In this document: positions 8,357 to 17,894 of the stretch, in pieces
How the letters are laid out: every line of letters begins with the position of its first letter
Numbering within the stretch: the first letter of the stretch is position 1
Source of the DNA: Longimicrobiales bacterium
GTDB taxonomy: Bacteria; Gemmatimonadota; Gemmatimonadetes; Longimicrobiales; Gaopeijiaceae
NCBI GenBank assembly: GCA_029245345.1
Contig: JAQWPM010000002.1
Span: forward strand, 93,284-157,283
Direction of reading: 5' to 3'
DNA: 64,000 nucleotides
Made by a program: the position numbers and the translations under genes
The notes under the pieces: generated by a model
The model's database searches: none
Told to the model about the DNA's origin: nothing
The model's input: the letters and a program-made list of their open reading frames with translations, nothing else

Positions 8357-10168
8357 ATGAGTTCAATCGAGGCCCGGCCACCCCTTCGCGTGGCGCTCGT
8401 TCAATTCAAGCCGACAAAGGGTGACGTCCCCGGCAACATCCGTGCGGTGCGTGACCTCGTGGCGTCGCAGGTAGATCACGCGGACCTGGTGGTGTTTCCA
8501 GAAGCCGCTCTCAGCGGGTACTTCCTGGAGGGCGGCGTAGCTGAGGCGGCCCTCTCTGTAGAGACGCTGGTCGAGATGCTCGGCGTGCCGCCTGCGGATG
8601 CGCCGGATCTGGCAGTCGGCTTCTACGAGCGGTGGCGCCGGCGCTTATACAACAGTGCGGCCTATCTCGAACCTTCTCCGGAAGGCTGGGTTGTTCGGCA
8701 CGTCCACCGAAAGATGTTCCCTCCGACATATGGGATTTTTGACGAGTCCCGTTTCGTGGAGCCAGGTACCGACGTGCGCGCCTTCGACACACGCTTCGGC
8801 CGTATGGGGGTGCTGATCTGTGAGGAGATGTGGCACTCGATGCCCCATACGATCCTCGCGATGGACGGGGCGGAGGTTCTCATTGTGGTGAGTGCTTCGC
8901 CCGCTCGTGACTTTCGCCCGGGGGCGGGAGGAAGGCCGGCGAATCTGGAGCGTTGGGAACAGCTAGCACCGGGTGCGGCGACCGAACACGGGATCTTCGT
9001 TGTCGTTGCCCAGTTAGTCGGGTCAGAGGGGGGGAAGCTGTTTCCTGGTGGATCGATCGCAGTGGGGCCTGACGGGCGCATTCTGGAGCGAGGTCCGTTG
9101 TTGGAGGAAGGGGTGACCATCGCCTCTTTGGAGGCGTCTGCGATTGATCGGGCCCGCGTCTCCGCGCCATTGCTCGCAGACCTCGAACAGATGCTCCCAC
9201 ATCTTCAGAGATCCCTTGAAGCGACCAGGTCCGGCTCGAAGTCGGATGACACGATTGAGGACGCCGATCCGGAGCCCAGCGAAGCCATGTCCGCTCCTGT
9301 GCTCGCGGGCCGCGGCGCCGTGATGACCGACGACCCGTCGTTATCCGATCGTGCGGCGCTCGAGCTCGATCTCGAACTCGTCGAACGAACTCTGATCGAG
9401 TTTGTTAGGGACGAAGTGCAGAGGCGTAGGTCCTTCGAGAAGGTTGTGGTCGGAGTCAGCGGAGGTGTCGACTCCGCCGTCTCACTCGCGTTGGCCTGTA
9501 GGGCGCTCGGACCCGAAAACGTATATGGCTTCCGGCTCCCTTATCGCGAGTCGAGTTCAGAGAGCCTCGAACACGCGAAGTTGGCTCTCGATGCGACTGG
9601 GGCACATTCGCAGACGATCGAGATCACTGACCCCATCGACCGGTACGTCGACGAATACGAGCCGGGCATCTCGCCTCTGAGGAAGGGCAACCTCATGGCG
9701 AGGACTCGAGCCGTGATCCTCTTCGATCAGTCAGCGAAACTGCGGGCCCTTCCGTTGGGGACCGGAAATAAGAGTGAGCGCCTCTTGGGCTACTTCACAT
9801 GGCACGCGGATGACTCACCCCCGATCAATCCCATCGGGGACCTCTTCAAGACTCAGGTCTGGGCGCTCGCGAGGCATTTGGGTGTACCCGACGTCATTAT
9901 CGAAAAGCCTGCCACCGCAGACCTCGTGAAGGGTGTCACCGATGAAGACGAGCTCGGCGTGTCGTACCACGATGCGGACCCGATCCTGCATGCGCTGGTG
10001 CGGGGGTACTCCGTGAAGGACCTCGAGAGGCTTGGCTTCCCGCCAGAGGCGATCGAGGTCGTCTGGCGGCGGTTGCAGAGCACCCACTGGAAACGAGAGT
10101 TGCCCACGGTCGCAGTTCTGTCGTCTTCGGCTATTGGGGAGTTTTACTTGCGGCCGGTGGACTACTAG
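8357..10168 (+). CDS. nadE: Glutamine-dependent NAD+ synthetase
   Basis: This enzyme makes NAD+ from nicotinate adenine dinucleotide, using ammonia released from glutamine. The N-terminal nitrilase-fold glutaminase has its catalytic triad Glu49 (VFPEAA), Lys119 (HRKMFP) and Cys155 (LICEEMW). The synthetase domain has the ATP-binding SGGVDS at 368-373 and the LPLGTGNKSE and KPATADL segments. A charged linker of about 50 residues (roughly 290-340) joins the domains. The ATG at 8357 is preferred over the upstream in-frame codon at 8309 because conserved sequence begins just after it. A 178-base divergent spacer separates it from the S41 protease. Confidence 0.93.
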   Translation: MSSIEARPPLRVALVQFKPTKGDVPGNIRAVRDLVASQVDHADLVVFPEAALSGYFLEGGVAEAALSVETLVEMLGVPPADAPDLAVGFYERWRRRLYNSAAYLEPSPEGWVVRHVHRKMFPPTYGIFDESRFVEPGTDVRAFDTRFGRMGVLICEEMWHSMPHTILAMDGAEVLIVVSASPARDFRPGAGGRPANLERWEQLAPGAATEHGIFVVVAQLVGSEGGKLFPGGSIAVGPDGRILERGPLLEEGVTIASLEASAIDRARVSAPLLADLEQMLPHLQRSLEATRSGSKSDDTIEDADPEPSEAMSAPVLAGRGAVMTDDPSLSDRAALELDLELVERTLIEFVRDEVQRRRSFEKVVVGVSGGVDSAVSLALACRALGPENVYGFRLPYRESSSESLEHAKLALDATGAHSQTIEITDPIDRYVDEYEPGISPLRKGNLMARTRAVILFDQSAKLRALPLGTGNKSERLLGYFTWHADDSPPINPIGDLFKTQVWALARHLGVPDVIIEKPATADLVKGVTDEDELGVSYHDADPILHALVRGYSVKDLERLGFPPEAIEVVWRRLQSTHWKRELPTVAVLSSSAIGEFYLRPVDY

Positions 10169-10203
10169 GCGTTGGCCCTTCCGGTCGCCTCCGCCAAACC
10201 CAA

Positions 10204-12240
10204 TCAGCTAATCGGCCGCGACTTCGGCTGGACCTTCACGGCCCACAGCCCAGAGTTCATGTCCGAGAAGAACACATGCCCCTTGTAGGGCTGTGGCCCC
10301 CAGACGGACGTTTGGTTGGCATAGTAGCCACCTGGGTCCTGAGGCTTGTAGACGGCTACCTCACGCCCTTGGGCCCCTAGGTCGCCCATGAGCTCGCCTG
10401 AGACGTCCACGACGCGTAGGCCGCCCTTGTAGTACGCCTGGTAGAGCATGTCGTCTTCCACCCAGGTGTTGTGGGTCCCGGCTTCTGCGACCTCGTAGCG
10501 GGCGACGTCCCGTGGGTTTTCGGGGTCAGTGAAGTCGATAATGTGGAGATACCCATCCATGCGACCCTGGACTCCGCCGGTCCCCGTCTTCGGATCGTAC
10601 GGCTGGTCGTCAGTGCCGCCACCGCCCCAGGCACGATCTCGTCCGCCGGAGATCTCATCGCCGAGGAAGAGGTAGAACTTCCCGGTGGTCTCCTGGAAGT
10701 AGGGGAAGGCCGCGTGGGTCGCCCCGACGGGGTACGGCACGCTTGTTACCAACACGGGGTTCTCGATCGAGCCACCCCATCGGCCATTCCCGACGTCGAC
10801 CACGATGACGCCGTTTTGCCACTCGGAGGAATAGGCGATCCCATCGTGCACCCACACGTCGTGGATCCGACTGTTGGGATGGTTGTACTCACTCACGAAC
10901 TTCGGGTCGTACGGGTCACGCACATCGATGATCACGTACTTGTCGCCATTGGCGAGCGCGAACAGGTAGTCGTCCGTCGCGAACATGTTGTGAACGCCGC
11001 CGGTCACTCCGTTGGTATCGAAGGTAGACGCGATGGTGGGGTGCGCCGGGTCCGCCATGTCCAGAATGACGACGCCGTTGCGGCGGTCGGATGCCCCCTC
11101 ACGCGAGAGCGCCGCGTAGCGGCCGTTCGGCGCGACCTTGACGTCGTTCACGGTTCGTGCATCGATCTGAATTGAATCCGTCTTCACGATGCTGGTCGGG
11201 CTCGTGACGTCCCAGAAGTACGCCCACCCATCCGCTGACCAGGTCCCCGTGACGGCATAGTCTCGGCCGTTCACGCCCTCGAAGACCCAGAGGTCGGAGG
11301 TGTGCTGGTCCTGAACCGCGCCTTGCCCTTGGAGCTCCACTTCCTGGACGGCGTCTCGGCCGTGAATGAGCACCGTTCTCCGCGCAGTGAGTGGGCCGGA
11401 CATTGCGAGCAGGGTGTACCGCCCAGGGACTTCGGCGACGAATGCGCCGTCTTCGATGATGGCGGCTGAGCCCGGCGCCTTGATCGAGTCGTCGGGGACG
11501 AACGTGTACGCCCAGGTGGTTGGAAGTCCATCCACCGCACCCGAAGGGCCTTCGCCCGCGGCTTCGAAGTGCAGCACGTCTCCAGTCCGGGCGGCATCGG
11601 CTCCTCCGTGGATCGCTAACTCCGTCGCGGGGAAGGCCGTGACGTCATAGGCGGCCGTGGCGTGCACGACTCCATCGACGGAAGCGGAGACCGTGATGGC
11701 GCCGGTTCCATGTGCGGTAACGCTACCCCAAGGGTCGACGGTGGCCACAGAGCTGTTCGAACTGGACCACTCCACGAGCAGGTCAGGGCGGGGTGTGCCA
11801 TCCGGGTGAAACGCAGTGGGTGCGTGCGTCAGCGTCGTACCCTCGAAGAGGCGCTCCCCAGAAGGGTGCAGATCCAGGCGATTGATTGCCGGCCAATTGA
11901 TGGTGACGGGAATGGTTAGCGGTGCGGGGCCGTCGCTGGCACCGGCAGGCATAACCGCCGTCGCGATGATCTCGAACTCTCCGGCGCGGAAGGCCTGCAG
12001 CATTCCGTTGCGGTACCGCAACACAGTCCGAGGCGCGGCAAAACGGACGGCCATCTTGACTGTTTCCCCAGCGGCGTCGACAACCCGCACAGAGATCGGC
12101 AACTCGGCTCCGACCTGCAGGGTCGCGTTCGCGGGCTCTGCAACCAACCGAAGCGGGCTGTTCTGAGCGGCGGCGGGCGTCGGCATCAACAGGTAGGCAC
12201 TCAACACGAGGGCCCCGGAGAGGTGTCTTGTGTACAGCAT
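10204..12240 (-). CDS. Exported LVIVD-repeat beta-propeller protein with Ig-like (BIG2-type) domains
   Basis: A 678-residue secreted protein. The signal peptide ends near PAAAQ (residue 26). The N-terminal half has bacterial Ig-like segments (WSSSNSSVATVDPWGSV is a typical BIG2 strand pair). The C-terminal half has repeated units such as GVVILDMADPAHP, YVIIDVRDPYDP and LHIIDFTDPENP, the LVIVD repeat that forms a propeller. Such proteins are surface or periplasmic with no assigned reaction. The ATG at 12240 matches the signal peptide. It is divergent from the M14 peptidase gene (about 150-base spacer), so the pair may share control. Confidence 0.8.
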   Translation of the reverse strand: MLYTRHLSGALVLSAYLLMPTPAAAQNSPLRLVAEPANATLQVGAELPISVRVVDAAGETVKMAVRFAAPRTVLRYRNGMLQAFRAGEFEIIATAVMPAGASDGPAPLTIPVTINWPAINRLDLHPSGERLFEGTTLTHAPTAFHPDGTPRPDLLVEWSSSNSSVATVDPWGSVTAHGTGAITVSASVDGVVHATAAYDVTAFPATELAIHGGADAARTGDVLHFEAAGEGPSGAVDGLPTTWAYTFVPDDSIKAPGSAAIIEDGAFVAEVPGRYTLLAMSGPLTARRTVLIHGRDAVQEVELQGQGAVQDQHTSDLWVFEGVNGRDYAVTGTWSADGWAYFWDVTSPTSIVKTDSIQIDARTVNDVKVAPNGRYAALSREGASDRRNGVVILDMADPAHPTIASTFDTNGVTGGVHNMFATDDYLFALANGDKYVIIDVRDPYDPKFVSEYNHPNSRIHDVWVHDGIAYSSEWQNGVIVVDVGNGRWGGSIENPVLVTSVPYPVGATHAAFPYFQETTGKFYLFLGDEISGGRDRAWGGGGTDDQPYDPKTGTGGVQGRMDGYLHIIDFTDPENPRDVARYEVAEAGTHNTWVEDDMLYQAYYKGGLRVVDVSGELMGDLGAQGREVAVYKPQDPGGYYANQTSVWGPQPYKGHVFFSDMNSGLWAVKVQPKSRPIS

Positions 12241-12404
12241 CAGTTGGGTACCCTGTGCAATTGGCGTTGGAGTCGTCGCGACGTGCCCACGAGAGACCCT
12301 GCGGCCTCCTAGTGTATCCCCCTTGGGTTGTTGACGCCCCACGGGACGGACAAGAGAATCAGTCATCTGAGATGGATGATCAACCATAAGTGAGTGATCA
12401 GCGT

Positions 12405-15110
12405 ATGCGTATTCGCGTTTTGCCCTCCCTAGGTCTTCTGCTGGCGGGGGCGGTCTTCACCGCGCCACTAGCGGCACAGGACCGCGTCACCACGCCCGAC
12501 GAACAGTTCGGACATGAGATCGGCGCCGACTACGAGCTCATTAATTACCAAGAGCTTCACGACTACTGGATCAAGCTGGCTAACGAGTCGGACCGGATGA
12601 TTTTGGACACCATCGGATTGACCGAAGAAGGCCGTCCGCATATCCAGGCGATCATCACGTCGCCGGAGAATCACGCGAACATCGACCGCTATCGTGAGAT
12701 CGCCCGCATGATGGCTAAGGCCGAGGGTGTGAGCGAAGCGCAGGCTCGTCAGCTCGCGATGGAAGGCAAGGCGGTCGTTTGGATTGACGGTGGGCTGCAC
12801 GCTACCGAGGTCTTGGGTGCCCAGCAGCTGACCGAGCTCGTATACCGGCTCAACGACAACACCGATGCCGAGACGACGCGGATCCTCGACGACGTGATCA
12901 TTCTCGCGACTCATGCGAACCCCGACGGTCACGCGCTCGTCGCCAACTGGTACATGCGCACTGAAGACCCGCTTCTACGGACGACGAGCGGTGTCCCGGT
13001 GCTGTACAACAAGTACGCTGGTCACGATAACAACCGCGATTTTTACATGGCTGCGCTGGCCGAGTCGCAGAACATGAACACATCGATGTACCGGACGTGG
13101 TATCCGCACATCGTGTACAACCATCACCAGACCGGCCCGCAGGGCACGGTGATGTTTGCGCCGCCGTTCCGTGACCCGCCCAACCATTATCTCGACCCGC
13201 TCATCATCACGGGGTTGGATCGTGTAGGCTCGGCGATGCACCAACGGTTCGTCCGCGAAGGGAAGGGCGGCACGACCATGCGGTCCGGCGCCTCATATTC
13301 CACGTGGTGGAATGGTGGCCTGCGCACGACGCCGTATTTCAAAAACATGATCGGGCTGCTCACGGAGACCATCGGTCATCCGACTCCAATGGAGATTCCG
13401 TTCATTCCGAGTCGCCAAATGCCCATGGGGGACATTCCGCTTCCCATCGAACCGGGGCCGTGGCACTTCCGTCAGTCGATCGAATACTCGCAGACGGCGA
13501 ACTGGGCTGTGATGGATTTCGCATCGCGCAACTCGGACCATCTCCTCATGAACATCTGGCAGATGGGTACGAACTCGATCCAGCGCGGGGACACGGATTC
13601 CTGGACGACGCTGCCGTTCGAGATCGATGCGGCCGCCGAGAGCATGGACCGCGGGACTAGAGCGGATTGGGAGCGCATTCTTCGTGATCCCACCGACCGT
13701 GATCCTCGCGGCTTCGTGATTCCGGCGGATCAGCGCGACTTCCTTACCGCCATGAAGTTCGTCAACACGCTCCTCTACAACGGGGTCGACGTACACCGGG
13801 CGACGGCGGACTTCATGGTCGGTGGAGAGAGCTATCCGGCGGGCTCCTACGTTGTGAAGGGCAACCAGGCCTTCCGACCACACGTCCTCGACATGTTCGA
13901 GAAGCAGCAGCACCCGAACGACTTTGCGTTCCCGGGTGCGCCTCCGACGGCTCCGTACGACAACACAGGCTGGACGCTCGCGTGGCAGATGGGCATCGAC
14001 TTCGATCGTGTCGTGGAAGGATTCGACGGACCGTTCGAGCTCGTCGACGACATTATCTCAGCGCCGCCGACTGGCATGATCGCTGGGGCTGCCGATGCCA
14101 GCGGTTACTTGGTCGATCACATCAATGATGCGTTCATTGCAGTGAACCGAGTGTTGGCGTCGGGTGGAACGGCGTATTGGTTCACGGACCCGGTAGGCTC
14201 ATACGACGAGGGAGCCTTCTATCTCGAGGCTGATCGCTCGGTCATTGAGGGGTTAGCGACAGAGAAGGGGCTCCGCTTTGAGGGTGTTCCTTCACGTCCT
14301 GCAGGAAACGCGATGGAACTCGAACCCGTGAAGATCGGCTTGTGGGATCGATACGGTGGCTCGATGCCGTCCGGTTGGACACGGATGATCCTCGAGGACT
14401 TCGAGTTCGACTTCGAGGTCCTGTACGCTCCCGACTTGGATCACGCAGACCTCTCGGAATACGACGTGCTCTTGTTCGAGGACGGCGCGATTCCGGCCGC
14501 GGGTGGCAGCGGTGGTGGCCGAGGCGGCCGAGGCGGCATTGCGCCGACGGATATCCCGGCGGAATTCGCCCGGCGGCAGGGTAGCGTGACGGTTGGGACG
14601 ACCGTCCCACGTATTCTCGACTATGTGCGTGAAGGCGGCGCGGCGATCGCGATCGGCTCTTCGGCTAGTCTCGCACAACACGCGGGCCTGCCGGTAACAA
14701 ACCACTTGGTGGAGAATGGCCAGCCACTGACACGGGAGCAGTACTTCACGCCGGGGTCGATTCTGGACATGAAGGTCGACCACACTAGCCCCCTCACACA
14801 CGGGTTCGGCGACAGGGTCAACGTGCTCTTCAGTCACAGCCCAACCTTCTCACTCACGGCGGGTGCCGAGGCACAGGGCGTTCGTCGGATCGGCTGGTAC
14901 GACACCGCGAGTCCGCTCAAGAGCGGCTGGTCGTGGGGTGAGCAGTATCTGGAGAACGGGGTCGGCGCGATCGAGGCCGACTACGGCCAGGGCAAGATGT
15001 TCATCTTCGGGCCGAAGATCACGTTCCGCGCTCAGCCGCATGGGACGTTTGGGTTCCTGTTCAATGGGATCTACTACGGGGCTGCGAAGGATAAGATCAT
15101 CTCGGACTGA
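12405..15110 (+). CDS. Exported M14-family zinc carboxypeptidase-like protein
   Basis: A protein of about 900 residues with a signal peptide (MRIRVLPSLGLLLAG..., cleavage after PLAA). The M14 fold follows: a zinc-binding HATE motif (His and Glu), a later YNHHQTG segment that can give the third ligand, and GLLTETIGHP with the likely catalytic glutamate. The C-terminal half holds an amidotransferase-like Rossmann region interrupted by a Gly/Arg-rich linker (GGSGGGRGGRGG). A GTG at 12390 is an alternative start 15 bases upstream; no clear ribosome site decides. A strong terminator follows 27 bases after the stop. The substrate is unknown. Confidence 0.85.
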   Translation: MRIRVLPSLGLLLAGAVFTAPLAAQDRVTTPDEQFGHEIGADYELINYQELHDYWIKLANESDRMILDTIGLTEEGRPHIQAIITSPENHANIDRYREIARMMAKAEGVSEAQARQLAMEGKAVVWIDGGLHATEVLGAQQLTELVYRLNDNTDAETTRILDDVIILATHANPDGHALVANWYMRTEDPLLRTTSGVPVLYNKYAGHDNNRDFYMAALAESQNMNTSMYRTWYPHIVYNHHQTGPQGTVMFAPPFRDPPNHYLDPLIITGLDRVGSAMHQRFVREGKGGTTMRSGASYSTWWNGGLRTTPYFKNMIGLLTETIGHPTPMEIPFIPSRQMPMGDIPLPIEPGPWHFRQSIEYSQTANWAVMDFASRNSDHLLMNIWQMGTNSIQRGDTDSWTTLPFEIDAAAESMDRGTRADWERILRDPTDRDPRGFVIPADQRDFLTAMKFVNTLLYNGVDVHRATADFMVGGESYPAGSYVVKGNQAFRPHVLDMFEKQQHPNDFAFPGAPPTAPYDNTGWTLAWQMGIDFDRVVEGFDGPFELVDDIISAPPTGMIAGAADASGYLVDHINDAFIAVNRVLASGGTAYWFTDPVGSYDEGAFYLEADRSVIEGLATEKGLRFEGVPSRPAGNAMELEPVKIGLWDRYGGSMPSGWTRMILEDFEFDFEVLYAPDLDHADLSEYDVLLFEDGAIPAAGGSGGGRGGRGGIAPTDIPAEFARRQGSVTVGTTVPRILDYVREGGAAIAIGSSASLAQHAGLPVTNHLVENGQPLTREQYFTPGSILDMKVDHTSPLTHGFGDRVNVLFSHSPTFSLTAGAEAQGVRRIGWYDTASPLKSGWSWGEQYLENGVGAIEADYGQGKMFIFGPKITFRAQPHGTFGFLFNGIYYGAAKDKIISD

Positions 15111-15137
15111 GTTCAGCGTTTTTCTTGAGCTTCTTGA

Positions 15138-15172
15138 GGGCGCCCGGCGAGAGCCGGGCGCCCTTCTGTTTT
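15138..15172 (+). terminator. Rho-independent terminator after the M14 peptidase gene
   Basis: A perfect 11-bp stem (GGGCGCCCGGC at 15138-15148 and GCCGGGCGCCC at 15153-15163) encloses a GAGA tetraloop and is followed by TTCTGTTTT. It begins 27 bases after the M14 stop codon. Confidence 0.92.
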
Positions 15173-15184
15173 CCGCTCAGTGGC

Positions 15185-15505
15185 ATGTTCTTCACGCTCG
15201 GAGAATGGGGCGTGCTCGATGTTGCGGAGGTGCAAGCGATCCCCGCCACGCTGTGTGGAGCAGCACTTTACAACGTGAGCAACGCGTTGGGCGCTGCGGC
15301 GCTCGCGCATGCGTTGGGCTTCCCGGACGATGTGATCCGTGCGGGGCTCACAGTCCTTGGTGCCTCTCCTGAGAGCAGCCCCGGCTGAGGCAATCTCTTC
15401 GCTCTCGACGGTGTGCACGTCTTGGTGGACTTCGTCCACAACCCGCACGGGTTTGAGGCTGTGGCCGGGATGGTCGAGCGTTTCGCGCCCAAGCGACTGG
15501 CCCTG
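15185..15505 (+). pseudogene. Remnant of a cyanophycin-synthetase-like Mur ligase
   Basis: The frame through 15185 encodes a stretch matching the C-terminal Mur-ligase part of CphA-type enzymes: IPATLCGAALYNVSNALGAA, then an LGFPDD...IRAGL segment, then SPG followed by a TGA at 15386-15388 where the family has the arginine of PGR (CGA to TGA explains it). Directly after the stop, the same frame continues with NLFALDG, VLVDFVHNPHGFEAV and MVERFAPKRLAL, again family-like (DYAHNPHG). No N-terminal ATP-grasp part and no ATP-binding Mur motif precede it, and a terminator lies just upstream. I read it as a truncated, dead gene. Confidence 0.78.
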
Positions 15506-15551
15506 ATGGAGGACTCTGGGGCTTCGAGAACTACTGCGGCTTCACTCGATG

Positions 15552-16307
15552 CTACGTCGCCTGGTCCACCGGTCTGACGAGCACTTCCGACACACTGACG
15601 TGATCCGGCGCGGTTACCGCATAGAGCACCGCATGTGCGATGTCCTCCGGCTGAAGCGGTCGCTTGCCCTCCCAGCCCTTCGCCCAACCCTCGCGCATCG
15701 CCTCATTGGCCACGGTGTCGAGCAGCTCGGTACTCACGAAGCCCGGCTGGATGTCCGTCACACGTATGCCGTGCTTCGCGCCCAATTCGAGGTGTAGGCC
15801 CCAGGAAAGAGCTCGCACAGCAAACTTCGTAGCAGCGTAGACGGATCCCCCGGGGAAGGGTCGACGGCCCGCCACTGAGCCGATGTTCACGATGTGCCCA
15901 CCACTCTGTTCGATCATTGTTGGCAGCACAGCAGCGATGCCGTGCAGGACCCCGTTGATGTTCACATCGACCATGTGTTTCCAGTCATCGATGCGACCTT
16001 CTGCCATCGGCGAGACCGGCATGATCCCGGCGTTGTTCACGACAATGTCGATGCGGCCGAACTCATCCGTCGTGGCCTTGACGAGAGCTTCGACGTCTTC
16101 TTGGCGGGCGACGTCGGTCTGGACAACCAGGGCTTTGCCGCCACTCTCTGCGATCGCAACAGCCGTGGCCTCCATGCGGGCGAGCCTCCGTGCGGCGAGC
16201 ACGACGCACGCACCTTTGCCGGCGAGAGCGATCGCGATTGCCTCTCCGATCCCCGCGGACGCGCCAGTGACGATGGCGACCTTGCCATTGAGTGGGCCGT
16301 CTGACAT
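15552..16307 (-). CDS. Short-chain dehydrogenase/reductase
   Basis: A 251-residue classical SDR oxidoreductase. The cofactor motif TGASAGIG is at 14-21, the ARR segment after strand 2 suggests preference for NADP(H), NNAG is at 91-94, and the catalytic Ser144, Tyr157 and Lys161 are present. The IQPGFVSTEL and PEDIAHAVLYAV segments place it near the YdfG/serine-dehydrogenase-like SDRs. Its ATG overlaps the stop of the upstream M20 peptidase (TGATG), so the two are coupled. The substrate is not predictable. Confidence 0.9.
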   Translation of the reverse strand: MSDGPLNGKVAIVTGASAGIGEAIAIALAGKGACVVLAARRLARMEATAVAIAESGGKALVVQTDVARQEDVEALVKATTDEFGRIDIVVNNAGIMPVSPMAEGRIDDWKHMVDVNINGVLHGIAAVLPTMIEQSGGHIVNIGSVAGRRPFPGGSVYAATKFAVRALSWGLHLELGAKHGIRVTDIQPGFVSTELLDTVANEAMREGWAKGWEGKRPLQPEDIAHAVLYAVTAPDHVSVSEVLVRPVDQAT

Positions 16308-17641
16308 CAGCTAACGATCATCGCGCCGGCTTGCGCGAGCGTAATGAGTAGGGCCCGTTTGATCCCCAGGGGGCCATCCAGGTTGATGAACCATTCGCCC
16401 GGCGAGTGAGCTCCACTCGCCATGCCCCCCCCGCCGATCGTGATCGATGGGATGCCTTTCGAGATCGGAATGTTCGAGTCTGTGGAACTGCGTCCAAGCG
16501 TCGGCTCGACACCCAAGAATTCCGTCGCCGCGACCGCTCGTAGGACAAAAGGGTCGTCTGCTGCGATCTCACCCGAGGGACGATTCCCGATCAGCTCCAG
16601 TTCGAGAGTCAGCTCGTCGCCTTCCCGGCGCTGCGCGTTGGCCTCATCCACCGCACGCTCCATAGCGCGCTGAAAGATCTCGTCGATGCGGTCCAGGCTC
16701 TCCGGACTCTCGGAGCGCATGTCGACTTCCATCCAGGCTTCGAAGGGAATCGAGTTCACCGAGGTGCCGCCCCCTAGCCGGCCAACGTTGTAGCTCGTCC
16801 GGGCTCCCGAGCGCGTGATTGCGTCCGCCGAGAGGTCGAAGTAGTCGATCGCCCGACCGAGCGCGTGGGCAGGATTGGCCAGTCCAAAAGCACCCCAAGA
16901 GTGTCCCCCGGGACCTCTGACCGTGACTCGGTAGCGGTACGAGCCCAGACCCTGGTGTGTAATGCTGGTGTGTCCCGTCCCGTCGATCGAAATGAAAGCG
17001 TCGATCTTTGGGCCATCGTCACGGAAGAGGTATTTCACGCCACGGAGATCGCCGACGCCCTCCTCACCGACGGTCGCCACGAACAACAGATCTGCCTGCG
17101 TTTGGATGTCGGACTCGTTTAGGGCACGGAGCACAGCGAGCATCGCTGCGAGGCCCCTCGTATCGTCTCCGATTCCTGGCGCAAACAAGGTGTCTCCCCG
17201 CTGCCGAACGGTCACGTCCGTACCTTCGGGGAAGACGGTATCGAGGTGGCCTGTGATGGCCACGACGTAGTCAGAGTCTGCGCCACGTCGCAGGCCGAGC
17301 ACGTTGCCCTCAGCATCCACCCACGTCGAATCGACTCCGAGGTCCTGCAACTTCCGTAAGAAGCGTTGTCCGCGAGCTTCTTCGCCGAATGGCGGCGCAG
17401 GGATCTCAGTGAGTTCCAGCAGGTCGGCCATCGTTCTGGCGTCCCGCTCGTCGATGTTCTCGAGGGCGGCTGCGACCTTCGGGTTTTGAGCGAGCGTTGC
17501 GATTTCTGCTGCGTACGTATCGGCCTGGGCCTCAACGACCGAGGGAATCAGCGTTGCCGCGGCTAGAACCGAGAATACGCTTCTCACGAGGACTGACTTG
17601 GTCACGCTATTGCTCCGTTTACTATCGGTCGATCGATCCAT
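16307..17641 (-). CDS. Exported M20-family metallopeptidase
   Basis: A 444-residue peptidase of the M20/M28 di-zinc fold with a signal peptide (about 1-38, ending VVEA-QA). Metal and catalytic residues are visible: His132 and Asp134 in GHLDTVFPEG, the bridging Asp in GIGDDTRG near 160, and the Glu pair 193-194 in VGEEGVGD. The dimerisation domain follows (GPGGHSWGAFG). The frame stays open far upstream, but the ATG at 17641 begins the signal peptide. Its stop overlaps the SDR start. Probably a periplasmic di/tripeptidase. Confidence 0.88.
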   Translation of the reverse strand: MDRSTDSKRSNSVTKSVLVRSVFSVLAAATLIPSVVEAQADTYAAEIATLAQNPKVAAALENIDERDARTMADLLELTEIPAPPFGEEARGQRFLRKLQDLGVDSTWVDAEGNVLGLRRGADSDYVVAITGHLDTVFPEGTDVTVRQRGDTLFAPGIGDDTRGLAAMLAVLRALNESDIQTQADLLFVATVGEEGVGDLRGVKYLFRDDGPKIDAFISIDGTGHTSITHQGLGSYRYRVTVRGPGGHSWGAFGLANPAHALGRAIDYFDLSADAITRSGARTSYNVGRLGGGTSVNSIPFEAWMEVDMRSESPESLDRIDEIFQRAMERAVDEANAQRREGDELTLELELIGNRPSGEIAADDPFVLRAVAATEFLGVEPTLGRSSTDSNIPISKGIPSITIGGGGMASGAHSPGEWFINLDGPLGIKRALLITLAQAGAMIVS

Positions 17642-17894
17642 TGTTTGCCGTTCTAGGGTGCAATCAAGATAAGCAGAATCGGCGCATGGGCCTCGTTCCA
17701 CACCGGGAAGTTGCACAACCTGCAGAAATCGGGCCAGGAAAGGAAATGGAAACGGTTGATCTTGGTACTGCTTCTGCCGAACATTCGGCTCACATTTGCC
17801 GCACCCCAGTCTCTTTTCGAGGACGGGGCCACACTGGAGCCACCTCCTGACGGTGAACCGCCCAGCTTCTGGAGCTCTCCCGCTCCCAGGATTC

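Noticed and set aside
14505-14545. GGTGGC/GGCGGCC-type short repeats as a tandem repeat locus
   Set aside because: They encode the Gly/Arg-rich linker of the M14 protein and are irregular; coding explains them.
15386-15388. TGA in the cyanophycin-synthetase-like remnant as a selenocysteine codon, given selC in the window
   Set aside because: The position is the conserved arginine of PGR, not a cysteine, no SECIS-like hairpin is evident right after it, and the gene lacks its N-terminal half and loses similarity soon after.
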